Assembly (NCBI GenBank): GCA_019116025.1
Contig: DXCM01000031.1
Location: forward strand, 1-64,000
DNA: 64,000 nt
Reading direction: 5' to 3'
DNA from: Candidatus Companilactobacillus pullicola
Lineage (GTDB): Bacteria > Bacillota > Bacilli > Lactobacillales > Lactobacillaceae
This document shows positions 25,526-34,509 of this stretch, piece after piece. Positions within the stretch are counted from its first letter, which is position 1. Each line of letters starts with the position of its first letter. The translations under genes and the position numbers were made by a program. The notes under the pieces were generated by a model that saw nothing but the letters and a program-made list of their open reading frames with translations, made no database searches and was not told the DNA's origin.

Positions 25526-27403
25526 CTACTTATTAATAACATTTCGAGAATAACCTTTACCAGCAGTCAAATCGTACTGAACTAAACGATAATCATGAAT
25601 GATTTGCTTTTGTTTCTTGGTCAAATTATTAGGCGTAACTTGTTTTTCCTTATTATTAACGTAAAGATTCTCATTTCCACCAACACTATTTCTGGCCATG
25701 GCTGGAACGTCTTCTTGCACTTTAGTCAACAAGGCGTAATAAGGTGTAACTTGTTGCTTCATTTGTCTTAAAGCTAATGGAATAAAACCATTTGGATCTG
25801 TGACTTCAGTAGCATTGGAAAGTTTCTTTGTACCATAATTATGTTTCAAAGCATAACGGTTACTGTAAACAAAATAATCGGTTGCATGTTGTTGAACGTT
25901 ATATTGCGACATCTTGTTCCCATCATAAATACCAGGCAAATGATCACCATACCAAACGATTGTAATTGGCTTCTTAAGCTTATCAATCTGATCTAAAAAG
26001 TTTTTGGTCGTTTCATCAGTCATATTCAAACCTTTGGCAAAGTTAGCGACTTGTTGTAAATTCTTGCCGGCACCTTTACCACTGGCTTTAAACTGGTTAC
26101 CAGCATAATTAGTGGTATAGGGCATGTGGTTTTGCATCGTTACAAGATTGATAAACTGACCACCTTTTTCCTTATTAACTTGCCACAAAGCCTCTTTATA
26201 GGCGGAATCATCACTGATATATTGGCCACCATCGGCCGTAGCGGTGTAATGAAGGCCAAGATTACCCGAAGTATTGATATTCCTAAAAGTTTGAATAACA
26301 AATTTTTGATAGACTGTACTGCGATCATAAAAATTACCGTAATAAGGGTGAATTGCGGCAGTAGTTTTGAAACTGTTGGCTATATTGAGTGGCTGTTTTT
26401 GTTTAATAACCAATTGCGTAAAGGGTGAACTCAACGATTTGGAAAATTGATTATAAGCTAGTCCAGTTAAAGTCATATATTCGATATTGGCTGTTCCCCC
26501 ACCATAACCAGAACTCATCATTAAACCAGAGGTATTATTCTGCTTAACTTGTTTAATATTAGGCATTACTTCCTGATTCATCTTAATATTGGGAACTCGA
26601 CTAGGATCAGAGAAACTCTCACTCAAAACAAAAATCAACGTTTGTTTTTGTAGATTGTTATTAGGACGATTTTGGTTAATTTTATTTGCTTCGTTACGAT
26701 ATTTTGTAACGATGCGTTGCATAGTTACTTTGTTGTAGTCTGCAGGTTTGTCCATAACGTCGATATGCATATTCGTTAAAAACGTCAACAATGGTCCATT
26801 ACTATTGGCCGACCAATTAATATTGGCCGCAAAGTCTGAATAACCAGCCTTGTTGAGAACGAAATGATTAAAAGTTCCCTCACGATTAGACGTATAGAAA
26901 CTACCTAAACTTAAAATTGTTAATAAGACCAGTAGAACTCTAGGTATTGGTCTAAAACGAATAAGATTTTTACCATATTGTTTTTCCAGTACGAAACAAA
27001 GAGCCGCTAATACTAAAATTATGGCAATAACCCAAATAATCAAGCTCAACTTAACCATTGATAACAGTTCTTTAATGTTACCCAAAAACATTAAATCACT
27101 GGGTAGAATTGGTTCAGAACGATATTGAACTTTCAAATGATCCGCTATGCCATAGATACCAAAAAAGACATAGAAGATTGTTGTAGAAATGAAGAAACGA
27201 TTGGTTAGGCCATATAGTCCTAAATATACGATCAACAAAACTATGACTGTTATCAGATATACTGGTAGATTATCTTTAAAGACCATCTGAGCACTATATG
27301 AAACTGACGATAATTGTGCATAATCTAATAGGTAGCCCATCAAGAAAACTGATAAAACAATAAATAGTCCTTGCCCTAAATATGCAATTTTTTTCTTTTT
27401 CAT
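25526..27403 (-). CDS. LTA synthase family membrane sulfatase-fold enzyme (copy 1)
   Basis: The 625-residue protein has five membrane helices (about 9-28, 48-66, 70-88, 118-138 and 154-170) and an extracellular sulfatase-fold domain. Candidate active-site residues by family comparison are E262 (LSESFSDP), the nucleophile T304 (GGGTANIEYMTLTG), H352 and R361, and D487-H488 (WYGDHLPG). LtaS-type enzymes transfer glycerolphosphate from phosphatidylglycerol to a growing polymer or glycolipid. This branch may make LTA or another phosphoglycerol-modified glycan. A same-length paralog lies immediately upstream at 27583-29460. Confidence 0.88.
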   Translation of the reverse strand: MKKKKIAYLGQGLFIVLSVFLMGYLLDYAQLSSVSYSAQMVFKDNLPVYLITVIVLLIVYLGLYGLTNRFFISTTIFYVFFGIYGIADHLKVQYRSEPILPSDLMFLGNIKELLSMVKLSLIIWVIAIILVLAALCFVLEKQYGKNLIRFRPIPRVLLVLLTILSLGSFYTSNREGTFNHFVLNKAGYSDFAANINWSANSNGPLLTFLTNMHIDVMDKPADYNKVTMQRIVTKYRNEANKINQNRPNNNLQKQTLIFVLSESFSDPSRVPNIKMNQEVMPNIKQVKQNNTSGLMMSSGYGGGTANIEYMTLTGLAYNQFSKSLSSPFTQLVIKQKQPLNIANSFKTTAAIHPYYGNFYDRSTVYQKFVIQTFRNINTSGNLGLHYTATADGGQYISDDSAYKEALWQVNKEKGGQFINLVTMQNHMPYTTNYAGNQFKASGKGAGKNLQQVANFAKGLNMTDETTKNFLDQIDKLKKPITIVWYGDHLPGIYDGNKMSQYNVQQHATDYFVYSNRYALKHNYGTKKLSNATEVTDPNGFIPLALRQMKQQVTPYYALLTKVQEDVPAMARNSVGGNENLYVNNKEKQVTPNNLTKKQKQIIHDYRLVQYDLTAGKGYSRNVINK

Positions 27404-27472
27404 AAAAAAAACATCCCTTTAGTAGATATATAACATTATATTAATAATAACTCATTTATTATTTTAGAAAAT

Positions 27473-27516
27473 AAAAGACAGTTAATAACTCTGCTGAGTT
27501 AGTAGCTGTCTTTTTT
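27473..27516. terminator. Terminator between the two LtaS-like genes
   Basis: AAAAGACAG pairs with CTGTCTTTTTT with an inner TAACTC/GAGTTA stem. It separates the paralogs, which are therefore likely transcribed independently. Confidence 0.75.
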
Positions 27517-27520
27517 AATT

Positions 27521-27576
27521 ACCATGGTTCTATGTTTTATAGTGGAAACGAGCTACGCAGGCCTGCTTCGCTCTCT
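27521..27576 (-). repeat. Family B repeat with internal deletion, copy B4
   Basis: On the minus strand it keeps both ends, GAGAGCGAAGCAGG and CCTGCGTAGCTCGTTTCC, through to the CCATGG end. All internal hairpins are missing, leaving a minimal GCAGG/CCTGC stem. It starts 6-8 nt after the stop at 27583, not within it. Confidence 0.75.
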
Positions 27577-27582
27577 CGCCTT

Positions 27583-29460
27583 TTACTTATTAATAACGGA
27601 TTTTGAATAGCCTTTACCGGCGGTCAAATCATATTGAACCATCCGGTAATCATCAACGATTTTTTGTTGCTTCTTCGTTAACTTATCTACACTCTTACTA
27701 TTTTGATTGACATAGAGATTGTTAGTACCTTCATCAATACTCTTAGCCATCGCTGGTACTTCTTGTTGAACCTTCGTTAATAAAGCATAGTAAGGAGTCA
27801 CTTTTTGATCCATTTGTTCTAAGGCTAATGGAATGAAACCATTTGGATCAGTTACCTTAGTAGCTTTATTTAATTTAGTCGTCCCTTGACCATGTTCTCT
27901 AGCGTACTTATTACTATAAATAAAGTAATCAGTTTGATGTTCTTCAACATTATATTTATAAATATCTACTCCATCATAAATACCTGGTAAATGATCACCA
28001 TACCAAACAACTGTAATTGGCTTCTTGATGTTATCTAACTCTGCCAAAAAGTTTTTAGTTGAATTGTCAGTAATATTAATGTCTTTAGCAAAATTCTCAA
28101 TTTGTGTACGAGAAGTATCGCTGACACCTGAACCACTGGCCTTAAATGGATTATTAGTGTAGTTATTGGTGTAAGGCATGTGATTCTGCATCGTGACTAA
28201 ATTAATAAATTGACCACCCTTAGCCTGATTAATTTGCCATAAAGTATCTTTATAAGCTGATTCATCACTGACATATTCCATTTCTGGCAAGGTATCAGTA
28301 TATTTCAAAGGTTCAGTTTTGGCAGTATCCAAGTTTCTAAATGATTGAATACCAAAATTTTTATAAACCGAATTACGATTGTAGAAATTACCATGGAACG
28401 GATGAATAGCAGCACTTGTCTTGAAACTATTGGCAATATTGATTGGATTATCTTGCTTGTTAACGACCTGCGTATAAGGTGATTGCAGAGAATCCGAGAA
28501 CTGGTTCATGGCTAGACCTGTTAAAGCCATGTATTCCATATTAGCAGTTCCCCCACCGTAACCGGAACTCATCATCAAACCGGAGGTGGTATTCTGTTTA
28601 ATATTTTCAATGTTGGGAATTGGATTTTGATTCAATTTCACGCCGGGAACTCGATTAGGGTTCGCAAAACTTTCACTCAGAACAAAAATTAGTGTCTGCT
28701 TACTCAAGTTATTGTTAGAACGATCTTCATTAATATCGTCCGCAACACCTTGATACTTTTTAACAATTTTTTCCATACTTTGCTTGCTATAACCTTTAGG
28801 CTTGTCCATCACATCGACATACATATTACCTAAGAAGGTCAACATCGGTCCGTTACTGTTAGCCGATTGATTGATATTAGAGGCATAGTTAGTGTATCCT
28901 GCCTTGGCTAAAACCTTATTGGTAAAGGAATTATTATCACTAGCCGTGTAAAAACAACCGATACTGACAGCTGCTAAAGCAATAAAAATCAATCTAGTTA
29001 TGTAACCAAAGCGAAGCATCTTTTTGCCTAAAAACTTTTCAAACAAGATGGCCGCTACAATCAAGAATACTAATAGCACCACGACAATAGTGATTACTTT
29101 AGGAGTCACCATCGACAACAAGCCTTTAATATTCTTCAACATACTCAAATCACTAGGTAAAATCGGTTCAGAACGAGACTTAACCTTTAAACGGTCAGCG
29201 ACTGCGTAAATTGCAAAAAATACGTAGAAAATGGCTGAAGCATAAAAGAAGCGGTTACATATACCATACAAACCTAAATAAATTAAAAATAGAATCAACA
29301 CCGTTAATAGATAGGTGTTCAAATTACTTTGAAAAACAATCTGTTTGGAGAAAACAATGTCGCCAGTTTGGGCGTAATTCAAAATAAAGCCGACCAAAAA
29401 AGCTGATGCAATTATGAAAACAAATTGCACTATCCCCAATATGTTAAATTTCTTTTGCAT
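27583..29460 (-). CDS. LTA synthase family membrane sulfatase-fold enzyme (copy 2)
   Basis: The protein has 625 residues, exactly as in copy 1, with the same five helices and active-site segments (SESFANP, GGGTANMEYMALTG, IHPFHGNFYNRNSVY and WYGDHLPG). The two proteins are closely similar throughout, so this is a tandem duplication. The visible catalytic residues are intact in both, which argues that both are active. The gene has its own upstream AT-rich promoter region (29461-29640), and its 3' end carries the deleted B4 repeat and a terminator. Confidence 0.88.
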   Translation of the reverse strand: MQKKFNILGIVQFVFIIASAFLVGFILNYAQTGDIVFSKQIVFQSNLNTYLLTVLILFLIYLGLYGICNRFFYASAIFYVFFAIYAVADRLKVKSRSEPILPSDLSMLKNIKGLLSMVTPKVITIVVVLLVFLIVAAILFEKFLGKKMLRFGYITRLIFIALAAVSIGCFYTASDNNSFTNKVLAKAGYTNYASNINQSANSNGPMLTFLGNMYVDVMDKPKGYSKQSMEKIVKKYQGVADDINEDRSNNNLSKQTLIFVLSESFANPNRVPGVKLNQNPIPNIENIKQNTTSGLMMSSGYGGGTANMEYMALTGLAMNQFSDSLQSPYTQVVNKQDNPINIANSFKTSAAIHPFHGNFYNRNSVYKNFGIQSFRNLDTAKTEPLKYTDTLPEMEYVSDESAYKDTLWQINQAKGGQFINLVTMQNHMPYTNNYTNNPFKASGSGVSDTSRTQIENFAKDINITDNSTKNFLAELDNIKKPITVVWYGDHLPGIYDGVDIYKYNVEEHQTDYFIYSNKYAREHGQGTTKLNKATKVTDPNGFIPLALEQMDQKVTPYYALLTKVQQEVPAMAKSIDEGTNNLYVNQNSKSVDKLTKKQQKIVDDYRMVQYDLTAGKGYSKSVINK

Positions 29461-29646
29461 TTAAAATGTCCTCATTAATATCCCTCAATATAATTACATT
29501 ATATATTAAACCAAATTACATTTATATCTAGGTTTAACTTGAATTAAATTCAAAAAAAAATTATTCGATATACTTTTTAATCCTTATTTTCATTATAAAA
29601 CAGTCATAATTTTTAATTTCATTTTTTATTATTTGATTTGGTACTA

Positions 29647-29705
29647 CAGTTGGCACCTAATGCCAACTAAAAAAGTGCAAACTCACTTTCATGAATTTGC
29701 ACTTT
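29647..29705. terminator. Dyad and terminator at the 3' end of the flavoprotein gene
   Basis: AGTTGGC/GCCAACT forms a dyad at 29647-29667. AAAGTGCAAA/TTTGCACTTT (29671-29705) forms a hairpin overlapping the last codons and TGA stop of the gene at 29689; on the minus strand a T run follows. The 180 nt further left are very AT-rich with no visible gene. Confidence 0.6.
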
Positions 29706-30276
29706 CGTATTCCGTTATTAAATCTACTAAGAATTTTTGCCGAGCCTCATCGGTTGTAACGTTAACTTGTCCAAAATGAATCCAAGTTGTATTAGCGGGA
29801 TTTAACCCTACATCAGCTAGCGTTCGATTGATGAAAACTGATTGAATCGGATCACCACAATTGTTGATCAAATACTCTTTAGTCGTTGTTGAAGTTGTGA
29901 CTACGGTAACACGCTTAATATGTGTTAATAAGCCTTTCCAACCGTTACTCTCATCATAAGCAAAGCCACTCAACATTACACGATCAAAAAATCCTTTCAA
30001 CATAGCTGGCATATTGTGCCACCAAATTGGAAATATAAATAACAATTCGTCAGAATTATTTATTCGACGTTGATATTTCTTTACTAGTTCATCATCTGTT
30101 TGTCCCTGACTATAAACTTTCAGCTCCCCAGCTGAAAGAATCGGATCAAATTTATCCGCATACAAGTCGATTACTTGAAATTCTGCATCATTTCGGGAAA
30201 AATAGTTCGACAATGTATTTAGAATCTCATGATTAAAACTACTTGCACTCGGATGAGTATAAATAATTGTTTTCAT
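29689..30276 (-). CDS. NAD(P)H-dependent flavoprotein oxidoreductase (MdaB/NQO1 family)
   Basis: The 195-residue protein is a flavodoxin-like fold quinone reductase. It has the N-terminal MKTIIYTHPSASSFNHEIL and the family signature LLFIFPIWWHNMPAMLKGFFDRV near 75-97. Such enzymes carry FMN or FAD and reduce quinones by two electrons. GAGGAG lies before ATG 30276 and is part of a perfect 14-bp inverted repeat with a promoter, so expression is probably controlled by a dedicated regulator. Confidence 0.9.
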   Translation of the reverse strand: MKTIIYTHPSASSFNHEILNTLSNYFSRNDAEFQVIDLYADKFDPILSAGELKVYSQGQTDDELVKKYQRRINNSDELLFIFPIWWHNMPAMLKGFFDRVMLSGFAYDESNGWKGLLTHIKRVTVVTTSTTTKEYLINNCGDPIQSVFINRTLADVGLNPANTTWIHFGQVNVTTDEARQKFLVDLITEYESANS

Positions 30277-30278
30277 CT

Positions 30279-30341
30279 CTAAAATCTCCTCATGATTTAT
30301 TGGTTCCAGTATATTATCTCTGAGGAGATTTTAGTCATCAA
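30279..30341 (-). promoter_or_regulatory. Promoter with 14-bp inverted repeat covering the RBS
   Basis: CTAAAATCTCCTCA (30279-30292) and TGAGGAGATTTTAG (30321-30334) are perfect complements 42 nt apart. On the minus strand the promoter is TTGATG (30336-30341), 17-nt spacer, GATAAT (30313-30318). One arm lies in the spacer and the other contains the GAGGAG ribosome site. Confidence 0.6.
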
Positions 30342-30372
30342 TTAATACCTAAATTTATTTTCTAATTTGATT

Positions 30373-31224
30373 TTAATTATCATTGAACTTACCAGCAATT
30401 GACATTGTTGGTTGGATATTAATGAAGGCACTTGGATCGACGTCAAGAATTATCTTTTTGGCAAAGAATAATTGATACTTCGTTAAAACCATCGTAATAG
30501 AACCGATTTCTTCACCAGAATAGGCACCCTTCAAATGATAATCCAGGGTCAAACCACGATTGAGTGATTTGAGTAATTCTTGAGAAATCTGATCAATTTT
30601 GTGCGTATAAACGGTAACGGTAATCTTCTGTTGCTGAATGTACATCTTATCGATAACCATATTTGTAATATAGATAGAAATAATTGTATATAGAGCCAAT
30701 TCCCAACCAAATGTAAATCCTGCAATCGTGATAATAACAGCATTAACTGCAAAACTAACTTGTCCAACAGTTCTACCAGTACTTCTTTGAACAATCAAAG
30801 CGATGATATCTGTTCCACCGGTTGAGAATCCATAACGGAAGCAAAGGCCAATACCTGATCCAGAAAGAATTCCACCAAAAACGGCTGATAATAGTGGATC
30901 TTTTGTCAACGGATGTAATGGGATTATTAAAATGAATAACGATGCCGAAACGATGGAAATAATCGACAAGATTGTAAATTTCTTACCTAATTTAAACCAA
31001 GCCAAGATTACCAATGGCAGATTCAACAAGGCATACCAGAAATAAACTGGTGTACTCGTTTTTGCAAATTCATTGAGCAAGTTGACGATCAACTGTGCTG
31101 CACCAGTGACACCACTGGTATAAAGCTTTGCCGGCTGTAGCAATAATTGAATTCCTAAAGCCGAGGTAATTCCATAGAAAAGAGCTGCAAAGATACTTTT
31201 ATAATAGTTTTTAACAAATTTCAT
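30373..31224 (-). CDS. YitT family membrane protein (DUF2179 C-terminal)
   Basis: The 283-residue protein has five or six membrane helices (about 10-200), with LQPAKLYTSGVTGAAQL and GGILSGSGIGLCFRYGFSTGGTDI as YitT signatures. A cytosolic DUF2179 domain follows (RGLTLDYHLKGAYSGEE to the end). I start at ATG 31224 because AAGGAGGGGGAG precedes it; the longer reading from 31260 would include that site. Function of the family is unknown; transport has been suggested. Confidence 0.88.
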   Translation of the reverse strand: MKFVKNYYKSIFAALFYGITSALGIQLLLQPAKLYTSGVTGAAQLIVNLLNEFAKTSTPVYFWYALLNLPLVILAWFKLGKKFTILSIISIVSASLFILIIPLHPLTKDPLLSAVFGGILSGSGIGLCFRYGFSTGGTDIIALIVQRSTGRTVGQVSFAVNAVIITIAGFTFGWELALYTIISIYITNMVIDKMYIQQQKITVTVYTHKIDQISQELLKSLNRGLTLDYHLKGAYSGEEIGSITMVLTKYQLFFAKKIILDVDPSAFINIQPTMSIAGKFNDN

Positions 31225-31323
31225 GAAACTCCCCCTCCTTTTCTGTAAATATATATTCATATTATATGTTATATGAATTATAGCAGACCTAATCCTACTT
31301 AAAACAGGTCAAATATATCACTA

Positions 31324-31351
31324 CTGACAAATTTTTTGTATATATTATAAT
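31324..31351 (+). promoter_or_regulatory. Sigma-A promoter of the dehydrogenase gene
   Basis: CTGACA (31324-31329), 16-nt spacer and TATAAT (31346-31351), 25 nt upstream of the start. Confidence 0.5.
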
Positions 31352-31375
31352 TGAACCAACGATTGGAGGATGTTA

Positions 31376-32242
31376 ATGATGCAAAAAATTGGTTTCATCG
31401 GTACTGGCGTCATGGGTAGTGGCGTTATAAACAATCTCTTAAAGGCAGGCTATCCTGTCGATATTTATACACGAACAAAGTCAAAGGCTGAACCACTAAT
31501 TAACAGTGGCGCAAAATGGTACGCTGATCCTAAAGACGTGGCTGAAAGTGCTGATATCATCTTTTCAATGGTCGGCTTCCCACAAGATGTTGAAGATGTT
31601 TATTTCAAAGATAACGGTATTTTTGCCGGCTTATCAACTGGTAAAATTATTGTCGATATGACAACTAGCACACCTACACTAGCTAAGAAAATTGGTAAAA
31701 AGGCTGAAACAATTGATGTACAAGCCTTGGATGCACCTGTTTCTGGTGGCGATGTCGGTGCCCGTGATGGTAAATTAACAATTATGGTCGGTGGCTCCAA
31801 AGAGGCTTACCAGACACTGCTACCAATTTTTGAAATCATTGGTAAAGCCAATCACTACTTTGGTCCATATGGTGCTGGCCAACATGCTAAAATGGCTAAT
31901 CAAATTATGATTGCTGGCACAATGACTGGTTTAACGGAAATGTTTGTTTACGCTAAGGCTGCCGGTCTCGATTTACAGTCTGTTTTAGAGACAGTTAGTG
32001 GTGGCAGTGGCGATAACTGGAGTCTAGAAAACTACGGACCTCGTATTTTGAAGGGTGATTTCAAACCCGGATTTTACTCCAAACACTTTTTGAAAGACTT
32101 ACGAATTGCCTTGGATGAAAGTGAAAAAATGAATCTCGACTTACCTGCTACTAAACAGGCCAAAAAATTATATGAAACGCTTGTTGATGAGAAGGACTTA
32201 GGCAACGACGGCACTCAAGGTCTCATTAAATTGTGGTGGTAA
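31376..32242 (+). CDS. Beta-hydroxyacid dehydrogenase (HIBADH/GarR family)
   Basis: The 288-residue protein has an N-terminal NAD(P) Rossmann motif (IGFIGTGVMGSGVINNL), the family signature DAPVSGGDVGARDGKLTIMVGG, and GAGQHAKMANQIMIAG with the catalytic Lys. This superfamily oxidises or reduces 3-hydroxyacids (3-hydroxyisobutyrate, tartronate semialdehyde, succinic semialdehyde and others). I start at ATG 31376: the ATG at 31370 directly abuts GGAGG, while 31376 has 6-nt spacing. Which substrate is used cannot be told. The gene is monocistronic, with its own promoter and terminator. Confidence 0.9.
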   Translation: MMQKIGFIGTGVMGSGVINNLLKAGYPVDIYTRTKSKAEPLINSGAKWYADPKDVAESADIIFSMVGFPQDVEDVYFKDNGIFAGLSTGKIIVDMTTSTPTLAKKIGKKAETIDVQALDAPVSGGDVGARDGKLTIMVGGSKEAYQTLLPIFEIIGKANHYFGPYGAGQHAKMANQIMIAGTMTGLTEMFVYAKAAGLDLQSVLETVSGGSGDNWSLENYGPRILKGDFKPGFYSKHFLKDLRIALDESEKMNLDLPATKQAKKLYETLVDEKDLGNDGTQGLIKLWW

Positions 32243-32266
32243 TACTTACAAACTAATAATCTAGAG

Positions 32267-32310
32267 AAAAGAACCCAATAACTTAGTCAGTTATTAGGTT
32301 CTTTATTTTT
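32267..32310 (+). terminator. Intrinsic terminator of the dehydrogenase gene
   Basis: AAAGAACC and AATAACT pair with AGTTATT and GGTTCTTT, followed by ATTTTT. Repeat A7 lies beyond this terminator, so A7 is not necessarily part of the gene's transcript. Confidence 0.8.
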
Positions 32311-32352
32311 GATGTCTAAAAATACAAATAGCTAGTTAAATTTGCTTTACTT

Positions 32353-32515
32353 GCCCGTCCTCCGCAACAAGCTCGATTGGTCTGGAACGCTGTGGACGCT
32401 GATTTGAGCCAATTGAAGTTCACAATTGTCTCAAATTCAGGTCTTTTACTAGGTGATAAATCACCAAGTAAAATTTCACGGCTGAGACCAATCGGGCTTG
32501 TTACTCCGGACTAAT
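32353..32515 (+). repeat. Family A structured intergenic repeat, copy A7
   Basis: Carries the end boxes CCCGTCCTCCGC and CTCCGGACTAAT but a unique outer stem: AACAAGCTCGATTGGTCT against AGACCAATCGGGCTTGTT (32485-32502), with one G-T pair. The junction helix is GCTGTG/CACGGC and the inner hairpin GGTGATAAATCACC. The GCACTTCGTGC hairpin is replaced by another paired sequence. Confidence 0.85.
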
Positions 32516-32693
32516 ATTCCGTTCTATTGCTCATACACCATTAACTGTTAAATGGCATTTAATCAGATATATCTAGATATATCTGTACTCTCAATTTAAA
32601 TTTCACGCCTCTCTTAGACCATTACCATTAAAGGAAGAAGATCAGGAACCATCAATACTGCAATATAGTAAATATATAATAGACTCAGAAATT

Positions 32694-32869
32694 TAGTCGG
32701 TAGTAGAAAACCTGTGGGCCCTCAGTGGTGAAGTTCTGGTTAGCTTGCGAAGCAAGGTTACCAGAAGACCGGACTTGGAGATCCGTGATTTTGCACGAAG
32801 TGTAAAATCATTAGCTTCAAGCCGCGTCCACCGCATTCCAAGCTCACAGATTTTCTACTACCGACGGCA
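32694..32869 (-). repeat. Family A structured intergenic repeat, copy A8
   Basis: Inverted relative to A7 and ending 13 nt from the stop of the sce7725-like gene. The outer stem is long: GGTAGTAGAAAA and CTGTGGGC against GCTCACAG and TTTTCTACTACC. It belongs with A5. Between A7 and A8 (32516-32693) I see only AT-rich sequence with a short TATATCTAGATATA dyad. Confidence 0.85.
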
Positions 32870-32881
32870 TCCTTACACCAC

Positions 32882-33796
32882 CTACTTTAATTCCGATAAA
32901 CAACTCATTAACTCCAAATGATGCATGATTGAGAGTTTCTTTACGACTCCTAATCCTGGAAACTTATCTCCTTGACTGTATTTTAGTAGCTCTTCTAATG
33001 CAGGGGTTAAATTAAGTCCATTAATATTTTTATCCACCCACATAACCATTTTATTCATAGCTTCAAAGAATTTTTGTTTCTGTCCACGCATGCTTTCATT
33101 ACTGTCAGAAACAAAATGGTGCACTCGTAAACTGCCGTCTTTAGTTACATAGATAATATGAATAGCAATCGCTCTGGAAAACATTCCTTTATCAAAATAA
33201 ACATGGCCCAACATTGAATAGTCGCCAAAGCCTTGAAAGTTATCCACCTGTTCATACCACTCGGCAGCTTCAAAAAATTCATCATCTAACTGGCTATAAT
33301 CTTCTACATGATGATGAAAGGTGAACGGATCAGTTAAACTGGCTGCCTTGTCTTTTACTAAACGATGCATTTTTGCGACATTTGGAATTAATACTCTATC
33401 GACATTATTTAAAACGTCAGTATCTTGATATGCTTTCAGCAATTCATAGTTGTTGGCGATCAAAAGTGATTGTTGTTGCGGCAAGGTTTTAACGAAATCA
33501 CTTCGAAAATCCGCTGCCAAAATTGCACTCGGTACATAAAAATCTAAGTTATACACATCTGGTAGTGGATAAAGTTTTGTATCATTCAATCCATAGACGC
33601 TGACCTGCGGATTAGCAATCACACTGAACGGTTGTTTTTTATCGATAAAGATTTGTACCGTCTTTTGTAATTCTTTTGAATCTCGCACTGGTTCAATTAT
33701 TGGTACGATTTGCGAATTAAACCAATTACCTTCACACAACTCTTTTAAGGCCAATAAATCATACATTCGGCCACGAAAATAAGGATAATAGATCAT
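32882..33796 (-). CDS. sce7725-like family protein
   Basis: The 304-residue protein begins MIYYPYFRGRMYDLLALKEL and continues with IVPIIEPVRDSKELQKTV, which I recognise as the sce7725 family start. This family is related in layout to phage T4 beta-type proteins. It looks like a TIM-barrel-type or nuclease-associated accessory protein; no catalytic function is established. Its start overlaps the stop of the nuclease-like gene by 4 nt, and it is the last gene of a three-gene overlapping operon with a helicase. Family members are usually found in accessory or defence-type contexts. Confidence 0.7.
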   Translation of the reverse strand: MIYYPYFRGRMYDLLALKELCEGNWFNSQIVPIIEPVRDSKELQKTVQIFIDKKQPFSVIANPQVSVYGLNDTKLYPLPDVYNLDFYVPSAILAADFRSDFVKTLPQQQSLLIANNYELLKAYQDTDVLNNVDRVLIPNVAKMHRLVKDKAASLTDPFTFHHHVEDYSQLDDEFFEAAEWYEQVDNFQGFGDYSMLGHVYFDKGMFSRAIAIHIIYVTKDGSLRVHHFVSDSNESMRGQKQKFFEAMNKMVMWVDKNINGLNLTPALEELLKYSQGDKFPGLGVVKKLSIMHHLELMSCLSELK

Positions 33797-34509
33797 ATCT
33801 TATCCTCCAAATTCGGTTCCTTTAACTTTTGTAATTGTAATTTCAATTCTTGATATTCAGCGTTTCTAGCATCTAGTTCATCTTGTAACGCCGTTACGGC
33901 ATCTGCTTGAAGCTCTTCAATAAAACGATCATATAAATTATGATCTGGATTATAAACGTCATAACCAGCCTTTTGACGCTTCTTTAATTCTTTAAACAGT
34001 CGATCCTCAGAGTACAACTGCAAGCCTTTTTCAACTTTCTTAGCCTTATCGACTTCTCTAAATAATGAAGCCACAAAATGGCTAGTTAATTGTTTTTCAT
34101 CAACTTGTAACTCCTGAAATTGGGCCTTCTTAGCCACTGTTAAAAAGCCTGGAGCCACTAACGTCTGTGGAGATGCTTCCATAGCTTTTTCATCAAAAGG
34201 TCGATACATCAATACACCAATGTGGTTAGGAATCTCATCCTTAACTTCTTCAAATAATTCTTGGGGTAATACGAAATAATTGTAATTACCGATAAAAGAC
34301 AGCTTGGCTTTTGAATGAAAATCCGACTTAGTAACCTTCAATTCGTAACAACGCCACTCAATCTGGCCATCCCTCAATTGTTGATAACTCAAGGTGTCGA
34401 CAATTCCTTTATCGTCTGGCATTGAGACTTCTTCAACAACGTAAGAACCTTGTTCCTTACAATATTGATAGAGCGTACTCTCTAAATTTTTCGTTAACTT
34501 AGTTTTCAT
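33793..34509 (-). CDS. PD-(D/E)XK nuclease-like protein
   Basis: I do not recognise a named family. The 238-residue protein has GIVDTLSYQ (D38), then WRCYELKVTKSDFHSKAKL (E56, K58), which fits the D...ExK core of PD-(D/E)XK nucleases. NYFVLPQELFEEVKDEIPNHIGVLMY follows, as in Vsr/MmcB-like restriction folds. The C-terminal 60 residues form a predicted coiled coil. The gene overlaps the helicase gene by 11 nt and the sce7725-like gene by 4 nt, so all three are translated together. The nuclease activity is inferred. Confidence 0.65.
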   Translation of the reverse strand: MKTKLTKNLESTLYQYCKEQGSYVVEEVSMPDDKGIVDTLSYQQLRDGQIEWRCYELKVTKSDFHSKAKLSFIGNYNYFVLPQELFEEVKDEIPNHIGVLMYRPFDEKAMEASPQTLVAPGFLTVAKKAQFQELQVDEKQLTSHFVASLFREVDKAKKVEKGLQLYSEDRLFKELKKRQKAGYDVYNPDHNLYDRFIEELQADAVTALQDELDARNAEYQELKLQLQKLKEPNLEDKI

